This document shows, in pieces, positions 30,615 through 41,507 of a stretch of DNA of 64,000 nucleotides (its first letter is position 1; each line of letters starts with the position of its first letter). The notes below the pieces were generated by a model, which saw nothing but the letters and a program-made list of their open reading frames with translations, was not told the DNA's origin and made no database searches. The DNA lies in assembly GCA_037179515.1 (NCBI GenBank), contig JAXCGZ010015116.1:1-64000 (forward strand), in the 5' to 3' direction. The translations under genes were made by a program, and so were the position numbers. The DNA comes from Halocaridina rubra. Lineage: Eukaryota > Arthropoda > Malacostraca > Decapoda > Atyidae.

Positions 30615-30645
30615 CACAATTAGGTAATCACAATTAGGTAATCAC
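30615..30645 (+). repeat. 14-bp tandem tail repeat of CR1-F
   Basis: Two copies of CACAATTAGGTAAT plus a trailing CAC. The same repeat ends copies A, B, C, D, E, I, L (twofold) and J, K (once or degenerate). Short tandem repeats instead of poly(A) are characteristic of CR1/L2-type LINE ends. Confidence 0.85.
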
Positions 30646-32396
30646 CAGTCCTCTCAGATCTTTCAACTATTAATATTCTGAAGCCCTTAGGAAAAACTGT
30701 GACACTGTTTATGTCCTCACTCAACTTAGTCTCTGTAATTGCTACTATATCTGCAGTACTGTTGTGAATCCTATCTTTTAATTCTACTACCTTACCAGCT
30801 ACTCCATCAGCATTTGTGTATAACAATCTTAATGAAGCCCCATCCCCTGATCTTCTGTCATTATCTTCTTTATCTCCCCTTTGTCTGGAAGAACTCTGAA
30901 ATGAAAATTTTTCTTCTCTTCCTCATTTTTTTCCTCATTAACTTTCTTGCCTCTTCCAACAAGTTTTTGATCTTTCCCGTCTCTTCCTGTGTTTTGTATC
31001 ATCTAATGAACACTTCTTTGAATTCTTGAAGGTCTTTTAGACCTTTTTTTTTTTCAACAATATTTCCCTACATGTTTCCCCTCTCTCAAAGGTTACTTTT
31101 GTTGGTCTCGGCTTTCCTTCCCTCGAATTTTTGCCTAGATGGTGTATGTTTACAATATCCCCAGGACCAGAAACTACCCCAAGCTTTCTTATCAGGTCTA
31201 CAACCCTAGCCTTATTTTTTTCAAGTCTCCCCTGCCATGTTGGCTCCTGGGATTCGCTTATGCCTGAGATTACCACTGTCTTCTCTTTATCAAGTGCCTG
31301 TTTGATGAGTGGGTTTGCCCTTTCCATCACAATGTCTTTAATTTTTTCGATTACTGTCTCTTTATAGTCAACTGTTTGTATGTTTTCCAGTGCCACCACC
31401 TTTACAGCCTCTTTTACTGCCACATTCCCCTTTAGTGCATCAGCAAAGGAAGTTTTCATGGCATCATTTTCCATATTCAGCTCCTGGAACTCTTTTCTGA
31501 ACTGTTCAATGTTTTCCTTAATCTGGACATTCCAAGCAGCAATTTCGTCTCTCTCAGAAGAGTGCAGTGAACTAACATCCAATTCTTAGGTTGTCATTTA
31601 GCTGTTTGTTTTTATCTTCTTGTTTAGAAATGCTAGTTTCTAGTTCACTCTTTTCCCCTTCCAGCTTCTTTATTCTATTTTCTAGTTCCTTTCTCTCCTG
31701 CCCTTGTGCTTTATTTGCTTCGTCCAAAAATCTTATTTCCTCTCTGAGTGTTTCATTCTCTTTTATTTCTATCCATATTCCGAATTTTATCATCAAGGCT
31801 TATAACCATTGCCTCTAAATCCTTGATTTTTTGTTTTAGTCTCCTAATAGCTACCCCTCCTCCCAACCCATGGGTGGGAGAGGTTTGGGACAGAGATGGC
31901 CTCTTTTTTTTGTTCTCCCTCTCACAGAATATAGACAGAAGAAGAGAAAGAGAAAAAAAGAGAAAAACTTTTATTTAAGCTTCACACAGAATTTTTATAT
32001 CTCCATATAAGTGCTATTTAGTGACTCATATTATCTCTTTTTTGGTAACACACATCTTAACTTAAAAATTTGACTATGGTAATTTGAGGATTAAAAAAAA
32101 GAAGAAAATGCAACAAAAAGAAAGTTAAACCTGAAAGAAAATTCGAATATGTGTCTGAGGAGGGACCCACCTGTTTCTGCTATATATTCTTCTTAACTGA
32201 TAAACTCACTTGCTAACCAAGATATGTTATCACAGAATCAGACTTTACATTTAACTCAATATATATACAAAATATAAAAATAGTAAAAGAGAAAACTAAA
32301 AGAAAAGAAAAAAAATGAAGAAAATAAGACAGCTGTACTACTTGGCAACTTAACTCAGTACTGTTGACAGGTGTATTTTTGGTATTTATTTAATTA
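30646..32396 (-). mobile_element. CR1-like LINE copy E, 5' half (endonuclease start, ORF1, 5' UTR)
   Basis: From 30646 (CAGTCCTCTCAGATC) the antisense consensus resumes in the endonuclease and runs through the ORF1/ORF2 overlap, ORF1 and 5' UTR to about 32396, where similarity to CR1-F stops (ATTATTCAATT). Together with 23073-25698 it makes an element of about 4.4 kb. Confidence 0.8.
30878..31900 (-). pseudogene. ORF1 of CR1-E (start codon lost)
   Basis: Open pieces at 31037-31582 and 31572-31796 carry the coiled coil (NDNLR, LENRIKKLEGEKSELE) and the RNA-binding-like block (VVISGISESQEPTWQGRL, RPTKVTFERGETCREILL). The ATG seen in CR1-F is changed here (AAAAAGAGGCCATC near 31900), and a frameshift occurs near 31580. 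The end of ORF1 near 30900 retains GAAGAAAAATTTTCA, including the AAATTTT heptamer discussed for ORF2 expression. Confidence 0.75.
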
Positions 32397-32696
32397 TTCA
32401 ATTGTTTAACACGTGATGTGGCTCAGTCGTAGCTCAGCTCTTGTAGGAGACAGATAATGTTTTTGTCTTTTTGGGTGTCCGGTCACCCCACCTGACTAAC
32501 GAAGGTACATTTTCATGATCTATATTTTTTTCTCCTATTTAATGAGAAATTATAATATGTAGATATAAGTGCACAATATGTATCAATATGTATCTGTAGC
32601 CTACTTTGTGATATACTTATGCAATGAATTGCTGCTTTTAATGTATTTCAGTGCTTCATTATTTATTTCTTGTATATTTCACTACTTCATGACCAT
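32397..32696. other. Non-coding sequence with a piggyBac-terminus-like motif (32484-32507)
   Basis: GGGTGTCCGGTCACCCC (hairpin) followed by ACCTGACTAACGAAGG resembles the terminal hairpin plus CATGACTAACGAAGAG of the array's piggyBac ends. No TTAA follows it. The remainder up to the transposase remnant is AT-rich with no coding signal. TGGCTCAGTCG near 32420 looks like a Pol III A box, but no B box was found. Confidence 0.4.
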
Positions 32697-33380
32697 AACT
32701 TGACTGCTGATGGGACGGTTAGAAAGAACAAGGCTGATATTCCCAAAGAATTTTTGGTGACAAAGAATAGGCCTTTGAGAACAGTATGTTTGGATTTGGA
32801 GACAAGCTTTTATTAGTCTCATACATATCAGTTCAACGCAAAACGAAAAGTATTATACTTGATAGCAGTATGCATCATGATAAGATGGACCAAGCTACTG
32901 GTGATGACAAGAAGCCTGAAATCATCACTTTTTATAATTCAACCAAAGGAGGACCTGATGTGGTGAACATGATGACAAGTAAGTATGATAATTCCAGAAA
33001 CAGCCGGCATTGGCCCCTAACTGAATATTTTTCTCTCCTGTGCATCACTTGTCTAAATTTTGCATATCCTCTACTCTCACAACCCAAGGACTAAACTAAA
33101 TTGCCATAAATTCATCAGGAATGTAGCTCTGGTGCTTTTAGAGGACACTTTGACGAGGAGATCTCAGAACCTCCATTTGCCAAGAACTGTTAAGACGGGT
33201 GCCATCAGCTGCAGCTGCAACAACTTCTGCAACCTTACAGCCATCATAAGGCCATGCAAAGAGATGCGCAGTTTGTGCCCGGTCAAAGGATTGAAAGGTG
33301 ATAACAGTGTAGCACTTGTGGAAAACAAGTTTGCAGTGATCAAGGTAAGAAAATTTTAAGTTGCACACAGTGCGAGAATG
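32697..33380 (+). pseudogene. piggyBac-like transposase, C-terminal third (first, most complete copy)
   Basis: The conceptual protein reads GTVRKNKADIPKEFL, then after a frameshift FGFGDKLLLVSYISVQRK, KPEIITFYNSTKGGPDVVN with the third catalytic Asp (codon 32957-32959), and RHWPLTEYFSLLCITCLNFA. Next comes RRSQNLHLPRTVK and, through further frameshifts, a Cys-rich end (KRCAVCARSKD, CSTCGKQVCSD). This order matches the piggyBac domain and its C-terminal zinc-finger region. The first two catalytic Asp and all of the N-terminus are absent. It is dead, but its 3' terminus remains at 33937. Confidence 0.8.
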
Positions 33381-34558
33381 CAGGAACCTATAGTGAATCA
33401 GAGCAAAAGATAAGGCTATATAATGAGCTCACATTTCTGTTTCTCTCCATTTCAATTCGTGGAACAATTTTGTGGTTATTTTTTATGAACAAAACTTTTC
33501 TTGTTTATTGCATTGCTGTGTTAAACTTCGATATACAATGTATGTTTATGAAAAAATTCTATTTTTTTTCTATTTCCAAGGGTAACTATCTCATTACTTG
33601 AAGTTTTTATTTTTAATGTATATTGTAACGGAGATTGCCTGTTATGTTATTTTTCTATTATTAATTGTCATAAAAAATATAAAAAAACCATAAAATGGAA
33701 TATCATATGCTTATTTTTAATACAAACGTGATCGGAATCTATATTTTTCATTTTTTCCTTAATTTTATAATTTATCCTACAATGATATTTTATATTAAAA
33801 AAAATCAGATAAAATGCATTTAAGCAGTTCAGCAGATACTGCAGAAATATCCTGAGACTGCAGTATGTCTAATTTTTGCATAATTGTAATACTATAAGCC
33901 CATATTTTTTCGGAAATCCCACATGACTAACGAAGAGTTAAATAGAGACTTTTTTTCTCTCTCTCTTTTTTTTTCTTCTCTCTATATTCTGTGAAAGGGA
34001 AATCTCCAAAATGAGGCCATCTATGTCCCTAAACCTCCCATCCAATGGTCAGGGGAAGGGTGGTAGAAGATCTTCGGGGCATGTAGGGGGAGGAGGAATG
34101 GCTGTTAGAAGATTGAAGCAAAAAGTCAAGGAATTGGAGACACTGGTGATGAACCTGGATGATAAAATTCAGAATATGGATAGAGAAATGAAAGAGAATG
34201 AAACACTCAGAGAAGAAATAAGATTTTTGGAGGAAGCAATAACAAGGGCAAGAGAGAGAAGAACTAGAAAAATGAATAAAGAAGCTAGAGGGGGAAAAGA
34301 GTGAACTAGAATCCAGAATTTCTAAACAAGAAGATAACAATAAACAGTTGAACGACAACCTGAATGAATTAAATATTAGTTCACTGCTCTCTTCTGAGAC
34401 ACGAGATTAGAACTTTGAATGTCCAGATAAAGGAAAACATCTAACAGTTTAGAAAAGAGTTTCAGGAGCTGAATACGGAACATGATGCCATGAAAACTTC
34501 CTTTGCTGATGCAGTAAAGTGGAATGTGGTAGTAAAAGAGGCTGTGAGGGTGGTGGCA
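32858..34558 (+). repeat. Array unit 1
   Basis: Its left edge continues from unique piggyBac sequence and reads TGCATCATG, where later units read TGCTATCATG. It lacks about 34 bp (AGGGTGTGTAAGCCCTC and neighbours) present in all other units near the piggyBac terminus. TTAA is at 33938-33941. The ORF1 N-terminal frame is 34011-34304 (97 codons, coiled coil). Confidence 0.9.
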
Positions 34559-36295
34559 CTTGATAGCAGTATGCTATCATGATAAGATGGACCAAGCTAC
34601 TGGTGATGACAAGAAGCCTGAAATCATCACTTTTTATAATTCAACCAAAGTAGGACCTGATGTGGTGAACATGATGACAAGTAAGTATGATAATTCCAGA
34701 AACAGCCGGCATTGGCCCCTAACTGAATATTTTTCTCTCCTGTGCATCACCTGTCTAAATTTTGCATATCCTCTACTCTCACAACCCAAGGACTAAACTA
34801 AATTGCCATAAATTCATCAGGAATGTAGCTCTGGTGCTTTTAGAGGACACTTTGACGAGGAGATCTCAGAACCTCCATTTGCCAAGAACTGTTAAGACGG
34901 GTGCCATCAGCTGCAGCTGCAACAACTTCTGCAACCTTACAGCCATCATAAGGCCAGGCAAAGAGATGCGCAGTTTGTGCCCGGTCAAAGGATTGAAAGG
35001 TGATAACAGTGTAGCACTTGTGGAAAACAAGTTTGCAGTGATCAAGGTAAGAAAATTTTAAGTTGCACACAGTGCGAGAATGCAGGAACCTATAGTGAAT
35101 CAGAGCAAAAGATAAGGCTATATAATGAGCTCACATTTCTGTTTCTCTCCATTTCAATTCGTGGAACAATTTTGTGGTTATTTTTTATGAACAAAACTTT
35201 TCTTGTTTATTGCATTGCTGTGTTAAACTTCGATATACAATGTATGTTTATGAAAAAATTCTATTTTTTTTCTATTTCCAAGGGTAACTATCTCATTACT
35301 TGAAGTTTTTATTTTTAATGTATATTGTAACGGAGATTGCCTGTTATGTTATTTTTCTATTATTAATTGTCATAAAAAATATAAAAAAAACCATAAAATG
35401 GAATATCATATGCTTATTTTTAAAACAAACGTGATCGGAATCTATATTTTTCATTTTTTCCTTAATTTTATAATTTATCCTACAATGATATTTTATATTA
35501 AAAAAAAATCAGATAAAATGCATTTAAGCAGTTCAGCAGATACTGCAGAAATATCCTGAGACTGCAGTATGTCTAATTTTTGCATAATTGTAATACTATA
35601 AGCCCATATTTTTAGGGTGTGTAAGCCCTCTACGTGACTAACCATTTTCGGAAATCCCACATGACTAACGAAGAGTTAAATAGAGACTTTTTTCTCTCTC
35701 TCTTTTTTTTTCTTCTCTCTATATTCTGTGAAAGGGAAATCTCCAAAATGAGGCCATCTATGTCCCTAAACCTCCCATCCAATGGTCAGGGGAAGGGTGG
35801 TAGAAGATCTTCGGGGCATGTAGGGGGAGGAGGAATGGCTGTTAGAAGATTGAAGCAAAAAGTCAAGGAATTGGAGACACTGGTGATGAACCTGGATGAT
35901 AAAATTCAGAATATGGATAGAGAAATGAAAGAGAATGAAACACTCAGAGAAGAAATAAGATTTTTGGAGGAAGCAATAACAAGGGCAAGAGAGAGAAGAA
36001 CTAGAAAAATGAATAAAGAAGCTAGAGGGGGAAAAGAGTGAACTAGAATCCAGAATTTCCAAACAAGAAGATAACAATAAACAGTTGAATGACAACCTGA
36101 ATGAATTAAATATTAGTTCACTGCTCTCTTCTGAGACACGAGATTAGAACTTTGAATGTCCAGATAAAGGAAAACATCTAACAGTTTAGAAAAGAGTTTC
36201 AGGAGCTGAATACGGAACATGATGCCATGAAAACTTCCTTTGCTGATGCAGTAAAGTGGAATGTGGTAGTAAAAGAGGCTGTGAGGGTGGTGGCA
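34559..36295 (+). repeat. Array unit 2
   Basis: Complete unit with transposase frames from 34560 and 34762 and an ORF1 frame starting at the ATG at 35748. It has a K-V-G-P variant (AAAGTAGGACCT) where other units read K-G-G-P. Confidence 0.9.
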
Positions 36296-38026
36296 CTTGA
36301 TAGCAGTATGCTATCATGATAAGATGGACCAAGCTACTGGTGATGACAAGAAGCCTGAAATCATCACTTTTTATAATTCAACCAAAGGAGGACCTGATGT
36401 GGTGAACATGATGACAAGTAAGTATGATAATTCCAGAAACAGCCGGCATTGGCCCCTAACTGAATATTTTTCTCTCCTGTGCATCACCTGTCTAAATTTT
36501 GCATATCCTCTACTCTCACAACCCAAGGACTAAACTAAATTGCCATAAATTCATCAGGAATCCAGAATTAGAGGACACTTTGACGAGGAGATCTCAGAAC
36601 CTCCATTTGCCAAGAACTGTTAAGACGGGTGCCATCAGCTGCAGCTGCAACAACTTCTGCAACCTTACAGCCATCATAAGGCCAGGCAAAGAGATGCGCA
36701 GTTTGTGCCCGGTCAAAGGATTGAAAGGTGATAACAGTGTAGCACTTGTGGAAAACAAGTTTGCAGTGATCAAGGTAAGAAAATTTTAAGTTGCACACAG
36801 TGCGAGAATGCAGGAACCCATAGTGAATCAGAGCAAAAGATAAGGCTATATAATGAGCTCACATTTCTGTTTCTCTCCATTTCAATTCGTGGAACAATTT
36901 TGTGGTTATTTTTTATGAACAAAACTTTTCTTGTTTATTGCATTGCTGTGTTAAACTTCGATATACAATGTATGTTTATGAAAAAATTCTATTTTTTTTC
37001 TATTTCCAAGGGTAACTATCTCATTACTTCAAGTTTTTATTTTTAATGTATATTGTAACGGAGATTGCCTGTTATGTTATTTTTCTATTATTAATTGTCA
37101 TAAAAAATATAAAAAAAACCCATAAAATGGAATATCATATGCTTATTTTTAATACAAACGTGATCGGAATCTATATTTTTCATTTTTTCCTTAATTTTAT
37201 AATTTATCCTACAATGATATTTTATATTAAAAAAAAATCAGATAAAATGCATTTAAGCAGTTCAGCAGATACTGCAGAAATATCCTGAGACTGCAGTATG
37301 TCTAATTTTTGCATAATTGTAATACTATAAGCCCATATTTTTAGGGTGTGTAAGCCCTCTACGTGACTAACCATTTTCGGAAATCCCACATGACTAACGA
37401 AGAGTTAAATAGAGACTTTTTTTTCTCTCTCTCTTTTTTTTTCTTCTCTCTATATTCTGTGAAAGGGAAATCTCCAAAATGAGGCCATCTATGTCCCCAA
37501 ACCTCCCATCCAATGGTCAGGGGAAGGGTGGTAGAAGATCTTCGGGGCATGTAGGGGGAGGAGGAATGGCTGTTAGAAGATTGAAGCAAAAAGTCAAGGA
37601 ATTGGAGACACTGGTGATGAACCTGGATGATAAAATTCAGAATATGGATAGAGAAATGAAAGAGAATGAAACACTCAGAGAAGAAATAAGATTTTTGGAG
37701 GAAGCAATAACAAGGGCAAGAGAGAGAAGAACTAGAAAAATGAATAAAGAAGCTAGAGGGGGAAAAGAGTGAACTAGAATCCAGAATTTCTAAGCAAGAA
37801 GATAACAATAAACAGTTGAACGACAACCTGAATGAATTAAATATTAGTTCACTGCTCTCTTCTGAGACACGAGATTAGAACTTTGAATGTCCAGATAAAG
37901 GAAAACATCTAACAGTTTAGAAAAGAGTTTCAGGAGCTGAATACGGAACATGATGCCATGAAAACTTTCTTTGCTGATGCAGTAAAGTGGAATGTGGTAG
38001 TAAAAGAGGCTGTGAGGGTGGTGGCA
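36296..38026 (+). repeat. Array unit 3
   Basis: Like unit 2 but with a short replacement at about 36560 (ATCCAGAATTAGAGG), which removes the VALVL codons. The ORF1 ATG is at 37479. Confidence 0.9.
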
Positions 38027-39765
38027 CTTGATAGCAGTATGCTATCATGATAAGATGGACCAAGCTACTGGTGATGACAAGAAGCCTGAAATCATCACTT
38101 TTTATAATTCAACCAAAGGAGGACCTGATGTGGTGAACATGATGACAAGTAAGTATGATAATTCCAGAAACAGCCGGCATTGGCCCCTAACTGATATTTT
38201 TCTCTCCTGTGCATCACCTGTCTAAATTTTGCATATCCTCTACTCTCACAACCCAAGGACTAAACTAAATTGCCATAAATTCATCAGGAATGTAGCTCTG
38301 GTGCTTTTAGAGGACACTTTGACGAGGAGATCTCAGAACCTCCATTTGCCAAGAACTGTTAAGACGGGTGCCATCAGCTGCAGCTGCAACAACTTCTGCA
38401 ACCTTACAGCCATCATAAGGCCAGGCAAAGAGATGCGCAGTTTGTGCCCGGTCAAAGGATTGAAAGGTGATAACAGTGTAGCACTTGTGGAAAACAAGTT
38501 TGCAGTGATCAAGGTAAGAAAATTTTAAGTTGTACACAGTGCGAGAATGCAGGAACCTATAGTGAATCAGAGCAAAAGATAAGGCTATATAATGAGCTCA
38601 CATTTCTGTTTCTCTCCATTTCAATTCGTGGAACAATTTTGTGGTTATTTTTTATGAACAAAACTTTTCTTGTTTATTGCATTGCTGTGTTAAACTTCGA
38701 TATACAATGTATGTTTATGAAAAAATTCTATTTTTTTTCTATTTCCAAGGGTAACTATCTCATTACTTCAAGTTTTTATTTTTAATGTATATTGTAACGG
38801 AGATTGCCTGTTATGTTATTTTTCTATTATTAATTGTCATAAAAAATATAAAAAAAAACCATAAAATGGAATATCATATGCTTATTTTTAATACAAACGT
38901 GATCGGAATCTATATTTTTCATTTTTTCCTTAATTTTATAATTTATCCTACAATGATATTTTATATTAAAAAAAAATCAGATAAAATGCATTTAAGCAGT
39001 TCAGCAGATACTGCAGAAATATCCTGAGACTGCAGTATGTCTAATTTTTGCATAATTGTAATACTATAAGCCCATATTTTTAGGGTGTGTAAGCCCTCTA
39101 CGTGACTAACCATTTTCGGAAATCCCACATGACTAACGAAGAGTTAAATAGAGACTTTTTTTTCTCTCTCTCTTTTTTTTTCTTCTCTCTATATTCTGTG
39201 AAAGGGAAATCTCCAAAATGAGGCCATCTATGTCCCTAAACCTCCCATCCAATGGTCAGGGGAAGGGTGGTAGAAGATCTTCGGGGCATGTAGGGGGAGG
39301 AGGAATGGCTGTTAGAAGATTGAAGCAAAAAGTCAAGGAATTGGAGACACTGGTGATGAACCTGGATGATAAAATTCAGAATATGGATACAGAAATGAAA
39401 GAGAATGAAACGCTCAGAGAAGAAATAAGATTTTTGGAGGAAGCAATAACAAGGGCAAGAGAGAGAAGAACTAGAACAATGAATAAAGAAGCTAGAGAGG
39501 GAAAAGAGTGAACTAGAATCCAGAATTTCTAAACAAGAAGATAACAATAAACAGTTGAACGACAACCTGAATGAATTAAATATTAGTTCACTGCTCTCTT
39601 CTGAGACACGAGATTAGAACTTTGAATGTCCAGATAAAGGAAAACATCTAACAGTTTAGAAAAGAGTTTCAGGAGCTGAATACGGAACATGATGCCATGA
39701 AAACTTCCTTTGCTGATGCAGTAAAGTGGAATGTGGTAGTAAAAGAGGCTGTGAGGGTGGTGGCA
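38027..39765 (+). repeat. Array unit 4
   Basis: A small deletion at about 38193 (CTGATATTTTTC for CTGAATATTTTTC) shifts the transposase frame. The ORF1 ATG is at 39218; in this unit ORF1 has R-to-T changes near the end of the 97-codon frame. Confidence 0.9.
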
Positions 39766-41507
39766 CTTGATAGCAGTATGCTATCATGATAAGATGGACC
39801 AAGCTACTGGTGATGACAAGAAGCCTGAAATCATCACTTTTTATAATTCAACCAAAGGAGGACCTGATGTGGTGAACATGATGACAAGTAAGTATGATAA
39901 TTCCAGAAACAGCCGGCATTGGCCCCTAACTGAATATTTTTCTCTCCTGTGCATCACCTGTCTAAATTTTGCATATCCTCTACTCTCACAACCCAAGGAC
40001 TAAACTAAATTGCCATAAATTCATCAGGAATGTAGCTCTGGTGCTTTTAGAGGACACTTTGACGAGGAGATCTCAGAACCTCCATTTGCCAAGAACTGTT
40101 AAGACGGGTGCCATCAGCTGCAGCTGCAACAACTTCTGCAACCTTACAGCCATCATAAGGCCAGGCAAAGAGATGCGCAGTTTGTGCCCGGTCAAAGGAT
40201 TGAAAGGTGATAACAGTGTAGCACTTGTGGAAAACAAGTTTGCAGTGATCAAGGTAAGAAAATTTTAAGTTGCACACAGTGCGAGAATGCAGGAACCTAT
40301 AGTGAATCAGAGCAAAAGATAAGGCTATATAATGAGCTCACATTTCTGTTTCTCTCCATTTCAATTCGTGGAACAATTTTGTGGTTATTTTTTATGAACA
40401 AAACTTTTCTTGTTTATTGCATTGCTGTGTTAAACTTCGATATACAATGTATGTTTATGAAAAAATTCTATTTTTTTTCTATTTCCAAGGGTAACTATCT
40501 CATTACTTCAAGTTTTTATTTTTAATGTATATTGTAACGGAGATTGCCTGTTATGTTATTTTTCTATTAGTAATTGTCATAAAAAATATAAAAAAAAACC
40601 CATAAAATGGAATATCATATGCTTATTTTTAATACAAACGTGATCGGAATCTATATTTTTCATTTTTTCCTTAATTTTATAATTTATCCTACAATGATAT
40701 TTTATATTAAAAAAAAAATCAGATAAAATGCATTTAAGCAGTTCAGCAGATACTGCAGAAATATCCTGAGACTGCAGTATGTCTAATTTTTGCATAATTG
40801 TAATACTATAAGCCCATATTTTTAGGGTGTGTAAGCCCTCTACGTGACTAACCATTTTCGGAAATCCCACATGACTAACGAAGAGTTAAATAGAGACTTT
40901 TTTTTTTCTCTCTCTTTTTTTTTCTTCTCTCTATATTCTGTGAAAGGGAAATCTCCAAAATGAGGCCATCTATGTCCCTAAACCTCCCATCCAATGGTCA
41001 GGGGAAGGGTGGTAGAAGATCTTCGGGGCATGTAGGGGGAGGAGGAATGGCTGTTAGAAGATTGAAGCAAAAAGTCAAGGAATTGGAGACACTGGTGATG
41101 AACCTGGATGATAAAATTCAGAATATGGATAGAGAAATGAAAGAGAATGAAACACTCAGAGAAGAAATAAGATTTTTGGAGGAAGCAATAACAAGGGCAA
41201 GAGAGAGAAGAACTAGAAAAATGAATAAAGAAGCTAGAGGGGGAAAAGAGTGAACTAGAATCCAGAATTTCTAAACAAGAAGATAACAATAAACAGTTGA
41301 ACGACAACCTGAATGAATTAAATATTAGTTCACTGCTCTCTTCTGAGACACGAGATTAGAACTTTGAATGCCCAGATAAAGGAAAACATCTAACAGTTTA
41401 GAAAAGAGTTTCAGGAGCTGAATACGGAACATGATGCCATGAAAACTTCCTTTGCTGATGCAGTAAAGTGGAATGTGGTAGTAAAAGAGGCTGTGAGGGT
41501 GGTGGCA
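39766..41507 (+). repeat. Array unit 5
   Basis: Complete unit (1742 bp). The ORF1 ATG is at 40960. It has single-base differences only, such as TTAGTAATTG for TTATTAATTG near 40567. Confidence 0.9.

Larger units (their letters stand above)
25699..30645 (+). mobile_element. CR1-like LINE copy F, apparently full length (about 4.95 kb)
   Basis: This is the most complete copy: 5' UTR (25699-26649), ORF1 (26650-27728 with one frameshift), ORF2 (27635-30553), 3' UTR with stem-loop (30579-30611) and two 14-bp tail repeats (30615-30645). It sits inside antisense CR1-E, with about 47 bp of the target missing. The absence of poly(A), the simple-repeat tail, the 3' hairpin and the RT motifs place it with CR1/L2-type LINEs; the exact clade would need a tree. 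Confidence 0.85.

Noticed and set aside
32416..32426. TGGCTCAGTCG, a Pol III A-box match suggesting a tRNA or tRNA-derived SINE
   Set aside because: No B box at a suitable distance and no cloverleaf can be drawn.
37046..37288. 80-codon hydrophobic frame (MYIVTEIACYVIFLLLIVIKN) repeated in the array
   Set aside because: It is AT-rich 3' sequence of the piggyBac remnant and is open in only some units, broken by A-run length differences.
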